Assembly: GCF_023721835.1 (NCBI RefSeq)
Contig: NZ_JAMKFE010000004.1
Span: 62,001 to 126,000, forward strand
Length of the DNA: 64,000 bases
Origin: Caldimonas mangrovi
GTDB lineage: Bacteria; Pseudomonadota; Gammaproteobacteria; Burkholderiales; Burkholderiaceae_C
Direction of reading: 5' to 3'
Shown here: positions 53,949-63,716 of the stretch, in pieces
Position numbering within the stretch: position 1 is the stretch's first letter
How the letters are laid out: each line of letters starts with the position of its first letter
Program-made: the position numbers and the translations under genes
Notes under the pieces: generated by a model
The model's input: the letters and a program-made list of their open reading frames with translations, nothing else
What the model was told of the DNA's origin: nothing
Databases searched by the model: none

Positions 53949-53967
53949 TTTATCGTAAAACGATAAA
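53949..53967. promoter_or_regulatory. Perfect palindrome, candidate operator of the DUF2975/XRE operon
   Basis: TTTATCGT and ACGATAAA form 8-base perfect arms around AAA, in an A/T-rich patch 32 bases before the DUF2975 start and 119 bases before the aldo-keto reductase start. Position, symmetry and the XRE gene in the operon make it a likely binding site for that regulator. Confidence 0.7.
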
Positions 53968-54085
53968 AACACAAAGTAAAGCGAGAATTGTCGGGCTGCA
54001 CCCAGGTCGTTCATATATGCACGGTCACGTCGCTTGCGGCACACTGGATGCCTTTCTTCTCATTCCGCACGAGGACGCACGAGCA

Positions 54086-55147
54086 ATGGAGTACACCCCG
54101 CTGGGCCAAAGCGGCCTGAAGGTCGCGAAGATCTGCCTGGGCACGATGACCTTCGGCGAACAGGTCGGCGAAGCCGACGCGCACGCCCTGATGGACCACG
54201 CCGTGGCGCGCGGCGTCGACTTCCTCGACACCGCCGAGATGTATCCGGTGCCGCCGCGGGCACAGACCTACAGCCACACCGAGAGCATCATCGGCCGCTG
54301 GCTCGCGTCGCGCCCCGGCATGCGCGAGCGCGTCGTCCTGGCCTCCAAGGTCGCCGGCCCGGTGCGCGGCTACGACTGGATCCGCAATGCCAGCCCCGAT
54401 CTGACTGGGGCCGACATCATCGCTGCCTGCGAAGACAGCCTGAAGCGGTTGAAGACCGACCGTATCGACCTCTACCAGATCCACTGGCCGGTGCGCCACG
54501 TGCCGATGTTCGGCAGCCTGTACTTCGACCCGCAACGCGACAAGCCGGTCAACTCGATCCATGAGCAGCTCGACGCGCTAGGCCGCCTGGTGCGTGACGG
54601 CAAGGTACGGGCGATCGGCCTGTCGAACGAAACTCCGTACGGCGTGGCCGAGTTCGTGCGGGTGGCCGAGCAGCACGGCCTGCCCCGCATCGCCAGCGTG
54701 CAGAACCCGTACTGCCTGATCAACCGCAGCCTCGAGAACGGCCTCGACGAGACGATGTACCGCTACAGCGTGTCGTTGCTCGCCTACTCGCCGCTCGGTT
54801 TCGGTCTGCTGACCGGCAAATACGACACGTCCGGCATTGCGTCGCAAGGCGAGCCGGCCGGCCGGATGGCGTTGTTCGAGTCGATGCGCAAGCAGCGCTG
54901 GGGCCGGCCCGAGGCGCTGGCGGCTGCGCGTCGCTACAACGAACTGGCGCGCGAGCACGGTCTGTCGCCCACGCGCCTGGCACTGGCCTTCTGCTACACC
55001 AAGTGGCAGGTCGCGAGCACCATCATCGGCGTGACGAACCGCGCCCAGCTCGACGAGAACCTCGACGCCTGGGGCACCACGCTGAGCGAGGAGCTGCTTG
55101 CCCAGATCGACCGCATCCGCTGGGAGATGCGCGACCCGGCGCAGTAA
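54086..55147 (+). CDS. tas: Aldo-keto reductase, Tas family
   Basis: The 353-residue NADPH-dependent reductase closely follows E. coli Tas from memory: LGTMTFGEQVGEADAHALMDHAV, DTAEMYPVPPRAQTYSHTESIIGRW, VLASKVAGPVRGYDW and DLYQIHWPVR. The tetrad Asp, Tyr, Lys and His is present. The physiological substrate is unknown. I start at ATG 54086, where similarity begins; the open frame extends upstream. It is divergent from the DUF2975 operon and is followed by the YbaK-type gene 16 bases later. Confidence 0.9.
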   Translation: MEYTPLGQSGLKVAKICLGTMTFGEQVGEADAHALMDHAVARGVDFLDTAEMYPVPPRAQTYSHTESIIGRWLASRPGMRERVVLASKVAGPVRGYDWIRNASPDLTGADIIAACEDSLKRLKTDRIDLYQIHWPVRHVPMFGSLYFDPQRDKPVNSIHEQLDALGRLVRDGKVRAIGLSNETPYGVAEFVRVAEQHGLPRIASVQNPYCLINRSLENGLDETMYRYSVSLLAYSPLGFGLLTGKYDTSGIASQGEPAGRMALFESMRKQRWGRPEALAAARRYNELAREHGLSPTRLALAFCYTKWQVASTIIGVTNRAQLDENLDAWGTTLSEELLAQIDRIRWEMRDPAQ

Positions 55148-55163
55148 AGGGTCGAAGGGCAGC

Positions 55164-55655
55164 ATGGCACGCAAAGACCACGCGAGCGAGACGCCCGCGA
55201 CCGCCTTCCTGCGCCGGCACGGCGTCGCCTTCGAGCCGCACCTGTACGAGTACGAGGAGCACGGCGGCACGCGCGTGTCGGCGCGCGAGCTGGGCGTCGA
55301 CGAGCACTGCGTGATCAAGACGCTGGTGATGGAAGACGAGCGCCGCCAGCCGCTGATCGTGCTGATGCATGGCGACCGCAGCGTCTCGACCAAGCAGCTC
55401 GCCCGCGAGGCGAAGCTCAAGACGGTGCAACCCTGCCAACCGGAGGTGGCGCAGCGCCACACCGGCTATCTGGTCGGGGGCACCTCGCCGTTCGGCACTC
55501 GCAAGTCGATGCCTGTTTACATGGAAGCGGGCATCGCGGCGTTGCCCGGCATCTACATCAACGGGGGGCGGCGCGGCTTCCTCATCGCGATGGACCCGAA
55601 GGACGTGGTGCGCGTGCTGCAGCCGACGCTCGTCAACGTCGCGCTCGACAGCTAA
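55164..55655 (+). CDS. ybaK: Cys-tRNA(Pro)/Cys-tRNA(Cys) deacylase, YbaK/EbsC family
   Basis: The 163-residue editing enzyme removes cysteine wrongly attached to tRNA-Pro. Typical blocks are TPATAFLRRHGVAFEPHLYEY, CVIKTLVMED with the key Lys, AKLKTVQPCQPEVAQRHTGYLVGGTSPFGTRKSMPVY in parts, and INGGRRGFLIAM. AAGG stands before ATG 55164. It forms a likely operon with the Tas gene and is followed by a strong bidirectional terminator. Confidence 0.93.
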   Translation: MARKDHASETPATAFLRRHGVAFEPHLYEYEEHGGTRVSARELGVDEHCVIKTLVMEDERRQPLIVLMHGDRSVSTKQLAREAKLKTVQPCQPEVAQRHTGYLVGGTSPFGTRKSMPVYMEAGIAALPGIYINGGRRGFLIAMDPKDVVRVLQPTLVNVALDS

Positions 55656-55656
55656 A

Positions 55657-55690
55657 AAATGAAAGGGCAGGCTGCGAAGCCTGCCCCTTT
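55657..55690. terminator. Bidirectional intrinsic terminator
   Basis: GGGCAGGCT and AGCCTGCCC pair perfectly around GCGA (55665-55686), with A-rich flanks on the left and CTTT on the right. Read from the left it ends the ybaK transcript; read from the right, with the T tract TTTCATTTTTT, it ends the NtrC-type regulator transcript. Confidence 0.9.
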
Positions 55691-55712
55691 GCTCGGCCGC
55701 GGGGCCTGGCGC

Positions 55713-57080
<1,368 letters not shown>

Positions 57081-57554
57081 CTTCTTCCTCCGTATGACGC
57101 GGACGATGCCTGGCTTCGCATCCGCGTGTGGACGCAAGCTGCCGCAGTGAAGCCCCTGCGGCGGCCTGCTGAAAAGCATCCGGCATGCCGAAAGCGGGAA
57201 TGCCAAGGCAACCTCGGTTCGCGGCAACGCCGGTACGACCCTGTCCCTCGGTGGCCCCCATGTTGGTTGGGAGTCTTCTGATGCATCCTGCCCGCCGATC
57301 CGTCGCACATCCTGTACGCCTGCGGCCGCGGGTCCCGCTCGTCGGCCTGGCGCGAGTGCCGCGGCCCTGGCAGGCCACACACGGTTTGCGCCCGACGAGC
57401 GGCAATTATGGGACTTGGGCCCGGCATTTCAATGATTTCGATGAAGAATGCACCCTGCTAGTTATGACGGTATGTTTTGCAGGATGTGACGCCCTTCCCC
57501 AAGTGTGGGCATCGGCCTGCAGCGCGGTCGGGCACGAGGCGCGAACCGTGCCGA
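57081..57554. other. Gap without a recognised gene, upstream of the NtrC-type regulator
   Basis: The 474 bases between the PAS hybrid kinase stop and the regulator start carry no convincing coding frame. A less GC-rich patch (about 57405-57480) may hold a promoter. I found no sigma-54 -24/-12 site, terminator or repeat. Confidence 0.5.
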
Positions 57555-60302
57555 CTATGCTGCCTGAGTCCGCCGCAGCAGTTGCAACAGCGTGTCAATC
57601 AATGCGGGCGAGTCGATCGGTTTGCCGAGGTGCCCGTCAAAACCGGCCTTCAGCGCCTTGGCACGTTCCGACGCGCTCGAGAACGCCGTCAATGCGAGCG
57701 CCGGCACACGCGGCAGTCCGTGCTCCGCCTCATAGCGGCGCCAGCGGCGCATGAAGCTGTAGCCGTCCTCCTCCGGCATCGCGATGTCCGAGATCACGGC
57801 ATCGGGCCGCTGTCCAGGTTGCAGCGAGCACAAATGTTCAAACGCCGCCGGGGCCCGGTCGAAAGCGGAAAGCTGTGCGTTCTGGTCGCTCAGGATGAAA
57901 CCGAGGATCTCGCGCCCGTCGGCGTCGTCCTCGATCACCACCAGGCGCTTGCCGGCCAGTGCCGGGGTGTCGCCGTTCACGGCTGCATCCGGCAATGGAG
58001 CCTCTTCGGCCAGGCGGCGCGGCAACTCGATCACGAAGGACGTTCCCCGCCCGACGCCCTCGCTGTGCGCGCTCAACCGACCGCCGTGCAGCTCGATCAG
58101 CTGGCGTGCCAGCGACAGGCCCAGCCCCAGCCCGCCAGCGCGACGCGTGCTTGAGCCGTCGGCTTGGCGGAAACGCTCGAACAACTGCGGCAGCACCGTG
58201 TCTTCGATGCCTATCCCCGAGTCGCGCACCTCGATCTCCAGCGCATGCGGCCGCAGTCGGCTCGACACGTCGATGCGGCCGTCCTCCGGCGTGAACTTCA
58301 CGGCGTTCGAGATGAGGTTCACCAGCGCTTGCCGCAGCCGGTCGACGTCGACACACACCATGTCGATGCCCGGGTCGTGCCGCAGCTCCAGCGCGATGCG
58401 TTTGGCCTCGGCGTTCGGCCGGAAGGTGTCGACCGCCTGCTCCAGCATCGGCGCCAGCGCGGTGCGACGAGCTTCGAGCTGCAGCTTGCCGCGCAGGGCA
58501 CGCTGCATGTCGAGCAGGTCGTCCACCATGCGCGCCTGCGTCTGCGTGTTGCGGTCGATCGCGTCGAGCGCACGCAACTGCGCCGCCGAATACTGACCTG
58601 TCTGACGCAGCACATGAGCCCAACCGCGAATGGCATTGAGCGGAGAGCGCAGCTCGTGGGAAACCACCGCGAGAAACTCGTCCTTTGCCGACGTCAGCGC
58701 CTCGGCCTGCTCGCGCAGCGCACGTTCCCGCTCCAGCATCTCATCGCGCTCGAGCTCGCGCTCCTTGCGTTCGGTAATGTCTTCGGCAACGCCGCCAACG
58801 CGCACCACCCGGCCGGCGTCGTCGCGCAGGTGGAAGCGGCGGTCGCGGATCCATCGCACCTGCCCGCCCGGCTGGCGGATGCGGTACTCGCGCACCGGCG
58901 GCGGCTTGGTCCCCCCTCCGATGCCACCGAAGAAGGGCTCGGGGAGTTCCTCTCGGTCGCGCGGCAGCAGGGCCTCGTTCCAGCGTGCCGGGTCGCTGTA
59001 CAGCGACTGGCAGCCCATGCCCCATACGCGCTCGAAGGCCGGGCTCACGTAAAGCAGTTCCTCGGTGGCCACGTCGGCCAGCCAGAACACGTCCTCCGTG
59101 CTTTCGGCGAACTGCCGGAAGCGCAGTTCGCTCTCTTCCAGCGCGGCCATCGCGCGGCGGCGCTGCGTGATGTCATAGCCGATGCACAGCACGGTCTCCA
59201 CCTCGCCGTCGCGACTGCGCTCGGGGATCAGCCGGCAGATGTAGTGGCTGACCGGCCCGGCACGCCCAGGATGCTGGCTCACGCTGAACTCGCACTCCTG
59301 CTCTTCGGCGCTGGCCAGGGCGGCGACGGCTGCCGCGCGCCAATGGTCGGCCACGACGCGCGGCAGCCCCGCTTGCTCCGGCGTGCGGCCGATCAGGCGC
59401 GCGGGAGGCACGCCGAAGGCGTTCTCGGTGGCGCGGTTGGCGTAGACGTGGTGCAGCTCGCGATCGAGGCGCGTGATGATGTCCGGCGCGTTCTCGACCA
59501 GCGTGCGGAACTCGCGCTCGCGTTGATCGAGCGCATCCTCGACGCGCTTCTGGTGCTCGATCTCGGTCGCCATGCCGGCCCACAGCAGTGGTTCACCCAG
59601 GTGGTCGGTGATCAGGCGTGCGCGGCACAGGTGCCAGCGGAACTCTCCGTCGGCGTTGCGCAGCCGAAACTCGGCTTCGAAGCGGCCACCCTGCGCGGCG
59701 GCATGGTGCCAGCTCCGCATCAGCGACGAATGGTCGTCCGGGTGGATCAGTGCGAGCCACTCGTCGGCCAGCGAGCGGTGCGTCGGCAAGCCGGTGTAGT
59801 CGAACCAGTGGCGGTTGACGTACACCGAGGCGCCGTCGGGCGATGCGGCGAACAGCAGTGCGGGCACTGCATGGGCAAGGCCCGCAAAGGGCAATCCTGC
59901 GAGCGCCGGCAAGCGCTGCTGCGCGTCGTCCGCCGACGGACGCAATGTATGGAAGCTGACCAGCCAGGCCGTGTTCGCGATCGCATGCAGCGGCTGGGCG
60001 CGCACGTACCCTTGTGCATGTGAACCGGTCTTGAGTCGGGCGATCGAGGTGTGCGAGGCATCGGCCGTCGAGCCGGCGGCGTCCAGCAGCTCATCGACGC
60101 CCTCCAGCAGGTTGTTCAGCGGTTGCCCGAGCACCTCGGTCGGTTCCTTGCCCAACAGCTCGTTCAGTGCGCCAGCGGCGCTGGCCACCCACGGACGCCC
60201 GTCGGCGCTCGACTCGACGGCGACGAAGGTCAGCTCACCGAGCGAAACGCCGGCATCGGCGAGAAACGGCGCCGTCGAACTCGCAGGCGAATGCGTCTGC
60301 AT
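57555..60302 (-). CDS. Multi-PAS hybrid sensor kinase with C-terminal receiver
   Basis: The 915-residue soluble protein has four PAS-like modules (about 15-130, 140-265, 270-395, 400-525). The second has VNRHWFDYTGLPTHRSL, typical of PAS_3. HisKA follows with VVSHELRSPLNAIRGW (His 549), then an HATPase domain (about 650-765; NLISNAVKFT, RRAGGLGLGLSLARQL) and a receiver (about 790-910; VVIEDDADGREIL, AVISDIAMPEEDG, HLGKPID). No membrane segment is visible. It lies 474 bases upstream of the NtrC-type regulator on the same strand and could serve it. The ATG at 60302 is the only good start. Confidence 0.92.
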   Translation of the reverse strand: MQTHSPASSTAPFLADAGVSLGELTFVAVESSADGRPWVASAAGALNELLGKEPTEVLGQPLNNLLEGVDELLDAAGSTADASHTSIARLKTGSHAQGYVRAQPLHAIANTAWLVSFHTLRPSADDAQQRLPALAGLPFAGLAHAVPALLFAASPDGASVYVNRHWFDYTGLPTHRSLADEWLALIHPDDHSSLMRSWHHAAAQGGRFEAEFRLRNADGEFRWHLCRARLITDHLGEPLLWAGMATEIEHQKRVEDALDQREREFRTLVENAPDIITRLDRELHHVYANRATENAFGVPPARLIGRTPEQAGLPRVVADHWRAAAVAALASAEEQECEFSVSQHPGRAGPVSHYICRLIPERSRDGEVETVLCIGYDITQRRRAMAALEESELRFRQFAESTEDVFWLADVATEELLYVSPAFERVWGMGCQSLYSDPARWNEALLPRDREELPEPFFGGIGGGTKPPPVREYRIRQPGGQVRWIRDRRFHLRDDAGRVVRVGGVAEDITERKERELERDEMLERERALREQAEALTSAKDEFLAVVSHELRSPLNAIRGWAHVLRQTGQYSAAQLRALDAIDRNTQTQARMVDDLLDMQRALRGKLQLEARRTALAPMLEQAVDTFRPNAEAKRIALELRHDPGIDMVCVDVDRLRQALVNLISNAVKFTPEDGRIDVSSRLRPHALEIEVRDSGIGIEDTVLPQLFERFRQADGSSTRRAGGLGLGLSLARQLIELHGGRLSAHSEGVGRGTSFVIELPRRLAEEAPLPDAAVNGDTPALAGKRLVVIEDDADGREILGFILSDQNAQLSAFDRAPAAFEHLCSLQPGQRPDAVISDIAMPEEDGYSFMRRWRRYEAEHGLPRVPALALTAFSSASERAKALKAGFDGHLGKPIDSPALIDTLLQLLRRTQAA

Positions 60303-60883
60303 GCTCCGCTTTCAATGGGCCAGACAGGGCAGGGCCGTCACACCGGGCAGTGGCTGCGAGGCTCCTCGCACTACCGGTACCGGGCCGACCGCTGCCATGG
60401 CTCTGGCTGTGGCTGCCGCTGCTGGTGCGCGACGTCGTCCTCGGACCCGGCACAGCAACCGGCGAGCGCCGCGGCGCAAGTGCAAGGCGCCTGCCGGGGG
60501 ACTGCCGCTGCGGCGCCGACAACGAGATCGAGAGCGCTCGACCGGCCGGGCGGCGAGCGCGGATCTTCATGGCGGCTGGGCGTGGACATGGAAGACTTCT
60601 CCTGGAGGGGGCTTGCTGTCGAGACGCAAGCTGCGTGCCCAGCGACGCGCCGGGCCGCAGCCTGGCGTGCGGCCAGGACTCGAGGGGTGTCGGCCAGCCC
60701 GGCGGACGGTCATGCGGTGTGCTGCAAATCCTGAATTCCAGTGTGCACGGCGGCCGCTCGCACCCCGCGACGACGTCGAACGGCACGCCGGTTGCTGGAT
60801 ACCCGTCGTGAGCAGTGCCGCCGGCGCGAGCCGGGCGCAAGAGTGCTGCACACGCGTATTTGTCCCACCAACTTGACAGGAGC
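60303..60883. other. Gap without a recognised gene
   Basis: The 581 bases before the GlsB-type gene are very GC-rich and open in several frames, but none resembles a protein. It must hold the promoters of the hybrid kinase (leftward) and the GlsB-type gene (rightward). I see no terminator, repeat or operator that I can support. Confidence 0.5.
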
Positions 60884-61162
60884 ATGCCCGTGATCAACTT
60901 CATCGTTTGGTTAGTCGTTGGCGGCGTGGTCGGCTGGATCGCCAGCATGATCATGCGTACCGACGCCCAGCAGGGCGTCATCCTCAACGTCGTGGTCGGC
61001 ATCGTCGGCGCCGCGCTGGGGGGCTGGCTGATCTCGCCGCTGGTCGGGGTCCCCAGCATCAACGAGGACGCTTTCAGCATCGGCGCCTTGCTGGTGTCGC
61101 TGGTGGGCGCTATCGTGCTGCTTGCCATCGTCAACCTGCTGCGGCGCGGCAGCGTACGGTAG
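60884..61162 (+). CDS. GlsB/YeaQ/YmgE family small membrane protein
   Basis: The 92-residue inner-membrane protein has three hydrophobic segments with the family pattern INFIVWLVVGGVVGWIASMIM, LNVVVGIVGAALGGWLISPL and FSIGALLVSLVGAIVLLAIVN. The family, once named transglycosylase-associated, is often stress-induced and of unclear function. GACAGGAGC precedes ATG 60884. It heads a run of envelope/stress genes. Confidence 0.9.
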   Translation: MPVINFIVWLVVGGVVGWIASMIMRTDAQQGVILNVVVGIVGAALGGWLISPLVGVPSINEDAFSIGALLVSLVGAIVLLAIVNLLRRGSVR

Positions 61163-61364
61163 ACGTGCCGTGAACAGCTCCGAGCGATACGTCAGGGCGG
61201 GGCGTGCGCGGTTGCCGGTGTCCCGGCATGGAAGCCGCGCGCTGCCTCGCTCATGAAGCACGGGGCCCGGTGCAAATCACTCTGCAATTCCTACTAACCC
61301 AGCGGGTCTTGTCCCTTTCCAGCCTTCGGGCACGGGGCAACCGCACAACAGGAGTCCCACCATC

Positions 61365-61715
61365 ATGGAAAACCAGCCTGGAACGACCACCGGAACCATG
61401 AGCGGCACAGGCACCACGACCGCTTCCAGCAACGGCCTCGGTTCGAGCGCCAACGTCGTCGACCGCGTGGCCCAGAGCGCGCACGAGGCGATCGATCGCG
61501 TGGCTGCGAAGGCCGGCCCGGCGATGGAGAAGGTGCGCGGCAGCGCCAGCAGCTACAAGGAGCAGCTGCATGCCAAGGCCGACCAGTTCGGCGCGATGGA
61601 GGAGCAGTGGCTGGAATCGGCCCGCGGCTACGTGCGCGAGCATCCGTTCACCGCGCTGGCGATCGCCGCCGCCGCCGGCATGCTGATCGCCAAGATGACC
61701 TCGTCGAACCGCTGA
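61365..61715 (+). CDS. DUF883 family (ElaB/YqjD-type) membrane-anchored protein
   Basis: The 116-residue protein has a Thr/Ser/Gly-rich disordered start (1-30), a helical amphipathic part (about 30-90) and a short C-terminal membrane helix (HPFTALAIAAAAGMLIAKM). E. coli YqjD of this family binds ribosomes and holds them at the membrane in stationary phase; whether this one does is unknown. GGAG lies 11 bases before the ATG. The next gene starts 2 bases after the stop. Confidence 0.88.
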   Translation: MENQPGTTTGTMSGTGTTTASSNGLGSSANVVDRVAQSAHEAIDRVAAKAGPAMEKVRGSASSYKEQLHAKADQFGAMEEQWLESARGYVREHPFTALAIAAAAGMLIAKMTSSNR

Positions 61716-61717
61716 TC

Positions 61718-62173
61718 ATGGCCGCGACCATGCCCGCCGAACCCGCCGCTGCCGCGAGCGAGACGGTTGCCGCCGCGGCGGCAGCCGCATCCGCCGGTAC
61801 GCCATCGGAGTCGCTCTCGGAAGCGGCGAATTCGGCGTGGAGCGAGTTCCGCGCCAGCCTGCAGGAGCGCGCCCAACTTTTCTCGCTGGAGACCCAGCGC
61901 ACCGGCCTGACGCTGGTGCAGCTGGTGCTCTATGCGGTGATGGCGGCCGTGCTTGCTGTGACCGCCTGGCTGGCGCTGGTGGGCGGCATCGGCGCCTGGC
62001 TGGTGCTGCACGGGGGCATGCACTGGTCGGTCGCGGTGGCCGTCCTGATCGTGCTGAATCTCGTTGCCGCTGCTGCCCTGGCCTGGTCGATGCGCGGCCT
62101 CGTGCCCCGGCTGGGCTTCCCTGCCACCGTCCGGCAGCTGCAGTCGATCACGCAGCGGTCCCACGTGTCCTGA
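61718..62173 (+). CDS. YqjE-type phage-holin-3_6 superfamily membrane protein
   Basis: The 151-residue inner-membrane protein has an Ala-rich N-terminus (1-35), a helix with WSEFRASLQERAQLFSLETQRT, and two membrane helices (about 68-95 and 105-130). This is the YqjE/DUF1469 layout that follows yqjD in E. coli. Despite the family name, no lysis role is implied. The start 2 bases after the yqjD-like stop and the lipocalin-fusion start 11 bases after its own stop show one operon. Confidence 0.88.
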   Translation: MAATMPAEPAAAASETVAAAAAAASAGTPSESLSEAANSAWSEFRASLQERAQLFSLETQRTGLTLVQLVLYAVMAAVLAVTAWLALVGGIGAWLVLHGGMHWSVAVAVLIVLNLVAAAALAWSMRGLVPRLGFPATVRQLQSITQRSHVS

Positions 62174-62184
62174 AAGAGAGCACC

Positions 62185-63099
62185 ATGCTGAATTCGATGC
62201 TGACCCAGATCGAGCAGCGCATCCGCGAGGCCGAGGCCCGCGTGCAGCGCCAGGACGCGCGCACGTTGGCGAGTTGCCGGCAGCTGCGCGTCGCGGGCGG
62301 GCAGCGGCTGCGCACGGTGCTGATCGGCGGGGCGACCACGCTGGTCAGCGGGCTGCTGCTGCGCCGGCTCGGGCGCAAGCGCCGGCGTGCGGCGGCCCAC
62401 GGTGGCGGCCGCAGCTACGGCTGGCTGCGCCCGCTGCTGACGCCGGCGCTGCTGCCGCTGGCCGCATCCCTCGTGACGCCGCTGATCGGTCGCAAGGGGT
62501 CTTCCTTTCTGGCACGGCTGGGCCTGCCGTTTCCACACACGGAACCGGCGGGGCTGGCCGTGGCGCCGGTCGACCTGGCCCGCTATGCCGGGCTGTGGTA
62601 CGAGGTGGCCCGCCTGCCGACCCGGCACGAGAGCCAGTGCGCCAGCGACGTGCACGCGCTGTACGAGCGGTTGCCCGAGGGCGGCTTGCGCGTGGTGAAC
62701 CGTTGCGTGCGCGGCGACGGCGAGGTGCAGGAAGTCGAGGGCCTGGCCCGCATTGCAGACGAGATGTCGCCGGGGCGGCTGGAAGTCTGCTTTGCCCCCA
62801 AATGGCTGCACTGGTGGCCTGGGGCGTGGGCTGACTATTGGGTGCTGGAAGTCGACAACGACTACACCACCGCGCTGGTCGGCACGCCCGACCGCGACGA
62901 GCTATGGGTGCTGTCGCGCGTGCAAGGCATCGACGAGGACGTGTATGCCGCCTTGGTCGACCGGGCCCGCCGGGAAGGCTATCCGGTCGAAAAGCTGATG
63001 CGCACGGCTCACACCACCGGTGAGGCGGCCCTGGCCCGGCCGGTGGCGTCGGTAGCCACCGCATCTCGCGGTGAGGACGCCTCGGCGACCTACCATTGA
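62185..63099 (+). CDS. Membrane-linked lipocalin fusion (YqjK position)
   Basis: The 304-residue protein has an N-terminal helical part (1-70) and a basic linker, then a hydrophobic stretch (about 84-102, TPALLPLAASLVTPLIG). A lipocalin domain follows from about 120: the GxW box as YAGLWYEVARLP at about 134, then VCFAPKWLHWWPG and DYWVLEVDNDYTTALVGTPDRDELWVLSR. The lipocalin part matches the Blc type, which binds lipids, but Blc is a secreted lipoprotein whereas this protein has no signal peptide. The N-terminal part stands where yqjK lies in enteric yqjDEK clusters. ATG 62185 has AGAGAG upstream. Confidence 0.82.
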   Translation: MLNSMLTQIEQRIREAEARVQRQDARTLASCRQLRVAGGQRLRTVLIGGATTLVSGLLLRRLGRKRRRAAAHGGGRSYGWLRPLLTPALLPLAASLVTPLIGRKGSSFLARLGLPFPHTEPAGLAVAPVDLARYAGLWYEVARLPTRHESQCASDVHALYERLPEGGLRVVNRCVRGDGEVQEVEGLARIADEMSPGRLEVCFAPKWLHWWPGAWADYWVLEVDNDYTTALVGTPDRDELWVLSRVQGIDEDVYAALVDRARREGYPVEKLMRTAHTTGEAALARPVASVATASRGEDASATYH

Positions 63100-63176
63100 C
63101 TCGCGCCGCGCTCCCTGTGGCACCTCGCTTGCTGGACGGTACGGACACATGTTCAAGCCAGTGAAGGAGTATCGAC

Positions 63177-63635
63177 ATGGCACAAAGTAGCGTGGCGGGC
63201 GGCCGCCGGATGCCGCAACGCGACGAAGGCAGCCGCGCGGGCCTGCTCGGTCCGAGCGACACCTCCGACAGCGGCAGCGACATCATGGGCGGCCCCGGCC
63301 TTGCCGATGCGCAGGCCCAGGGACTGGATGAAGGCACCACGTCGGACATCGACCGCAGCCTGGGGGCCGGCGCGGACTATGGCGACCCGGAGCTCGACGC
63401 GCAGAGCGATTCGACCGGCACCGGCGAGCGCGCGCTGGCCGACCGGGACGCCGGCTTCGAGGAGGCGGGCGACATCTCGCCCGATCGCGTCGAGAGACTC
63501 GACCCGCTCGACGCGACGCAACTCGAAGCGATGTCGGAAGAAGAGTTCGACGGCATCTCCGGGGAGAACCTCGTCGTCGACGAGGACGAGGGCTCCGCCG
63601 AGGATCCGGACGACGCAGCGGATCGGCGTCCCTGA
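63177..63635 (+). CDS. Acidic low-complexity protein of unknown function
   Basis: The 152-residue protein is very rich in Asp, Glu, Ser and Gly, with no hydrophobic core and no membrane segment, so it is probably disordered. Recurring features are LLGPSDTSDSGSD, the acidic LVVDEDEGSAEDPDD at the end, and ISPDRVERLDPLD. It has a good ribosome site (GAAGGAG) before ATG 63177. I recall similar acidic hypothetical proteins in Burkholderiales but no function. Confidence 0.75.
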   Translation: MAQSSVAGGRRMPQRDEGSRAGLLGPSDTSDSGSDIMGGPGLADAQAQGLDEGTTSDIDRSLGAGADYGDPELDAQSDSTGTGERALADRDAGFEEAGDISPDRVERLDPLDATQLEAMSEEEFDGISGENLVVDEDEGSAEDPDDAADRRP

Positions 63636-63716
63636 GTTCGATGCAGGCTGCTGCACGGGCCGTTGCCGCTTGCACGCGGACGCAGCTCGGCGATCTCGCC
63701 ACGGCGCCCGCACGGC

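Noticed and set aside
57081..57554. Sigma-54 promoter before the NtrC-type regulator
   Set aside because: I found GG and GC elements but none with the required 10-base spacing.
60235..61134. 299-codon minus-strand frame covering the gap before the GlsB-type gene
   Set aside because: It is antisense to the GlsB-type gene and the start of the PAS kinase, with shadow-like composition.
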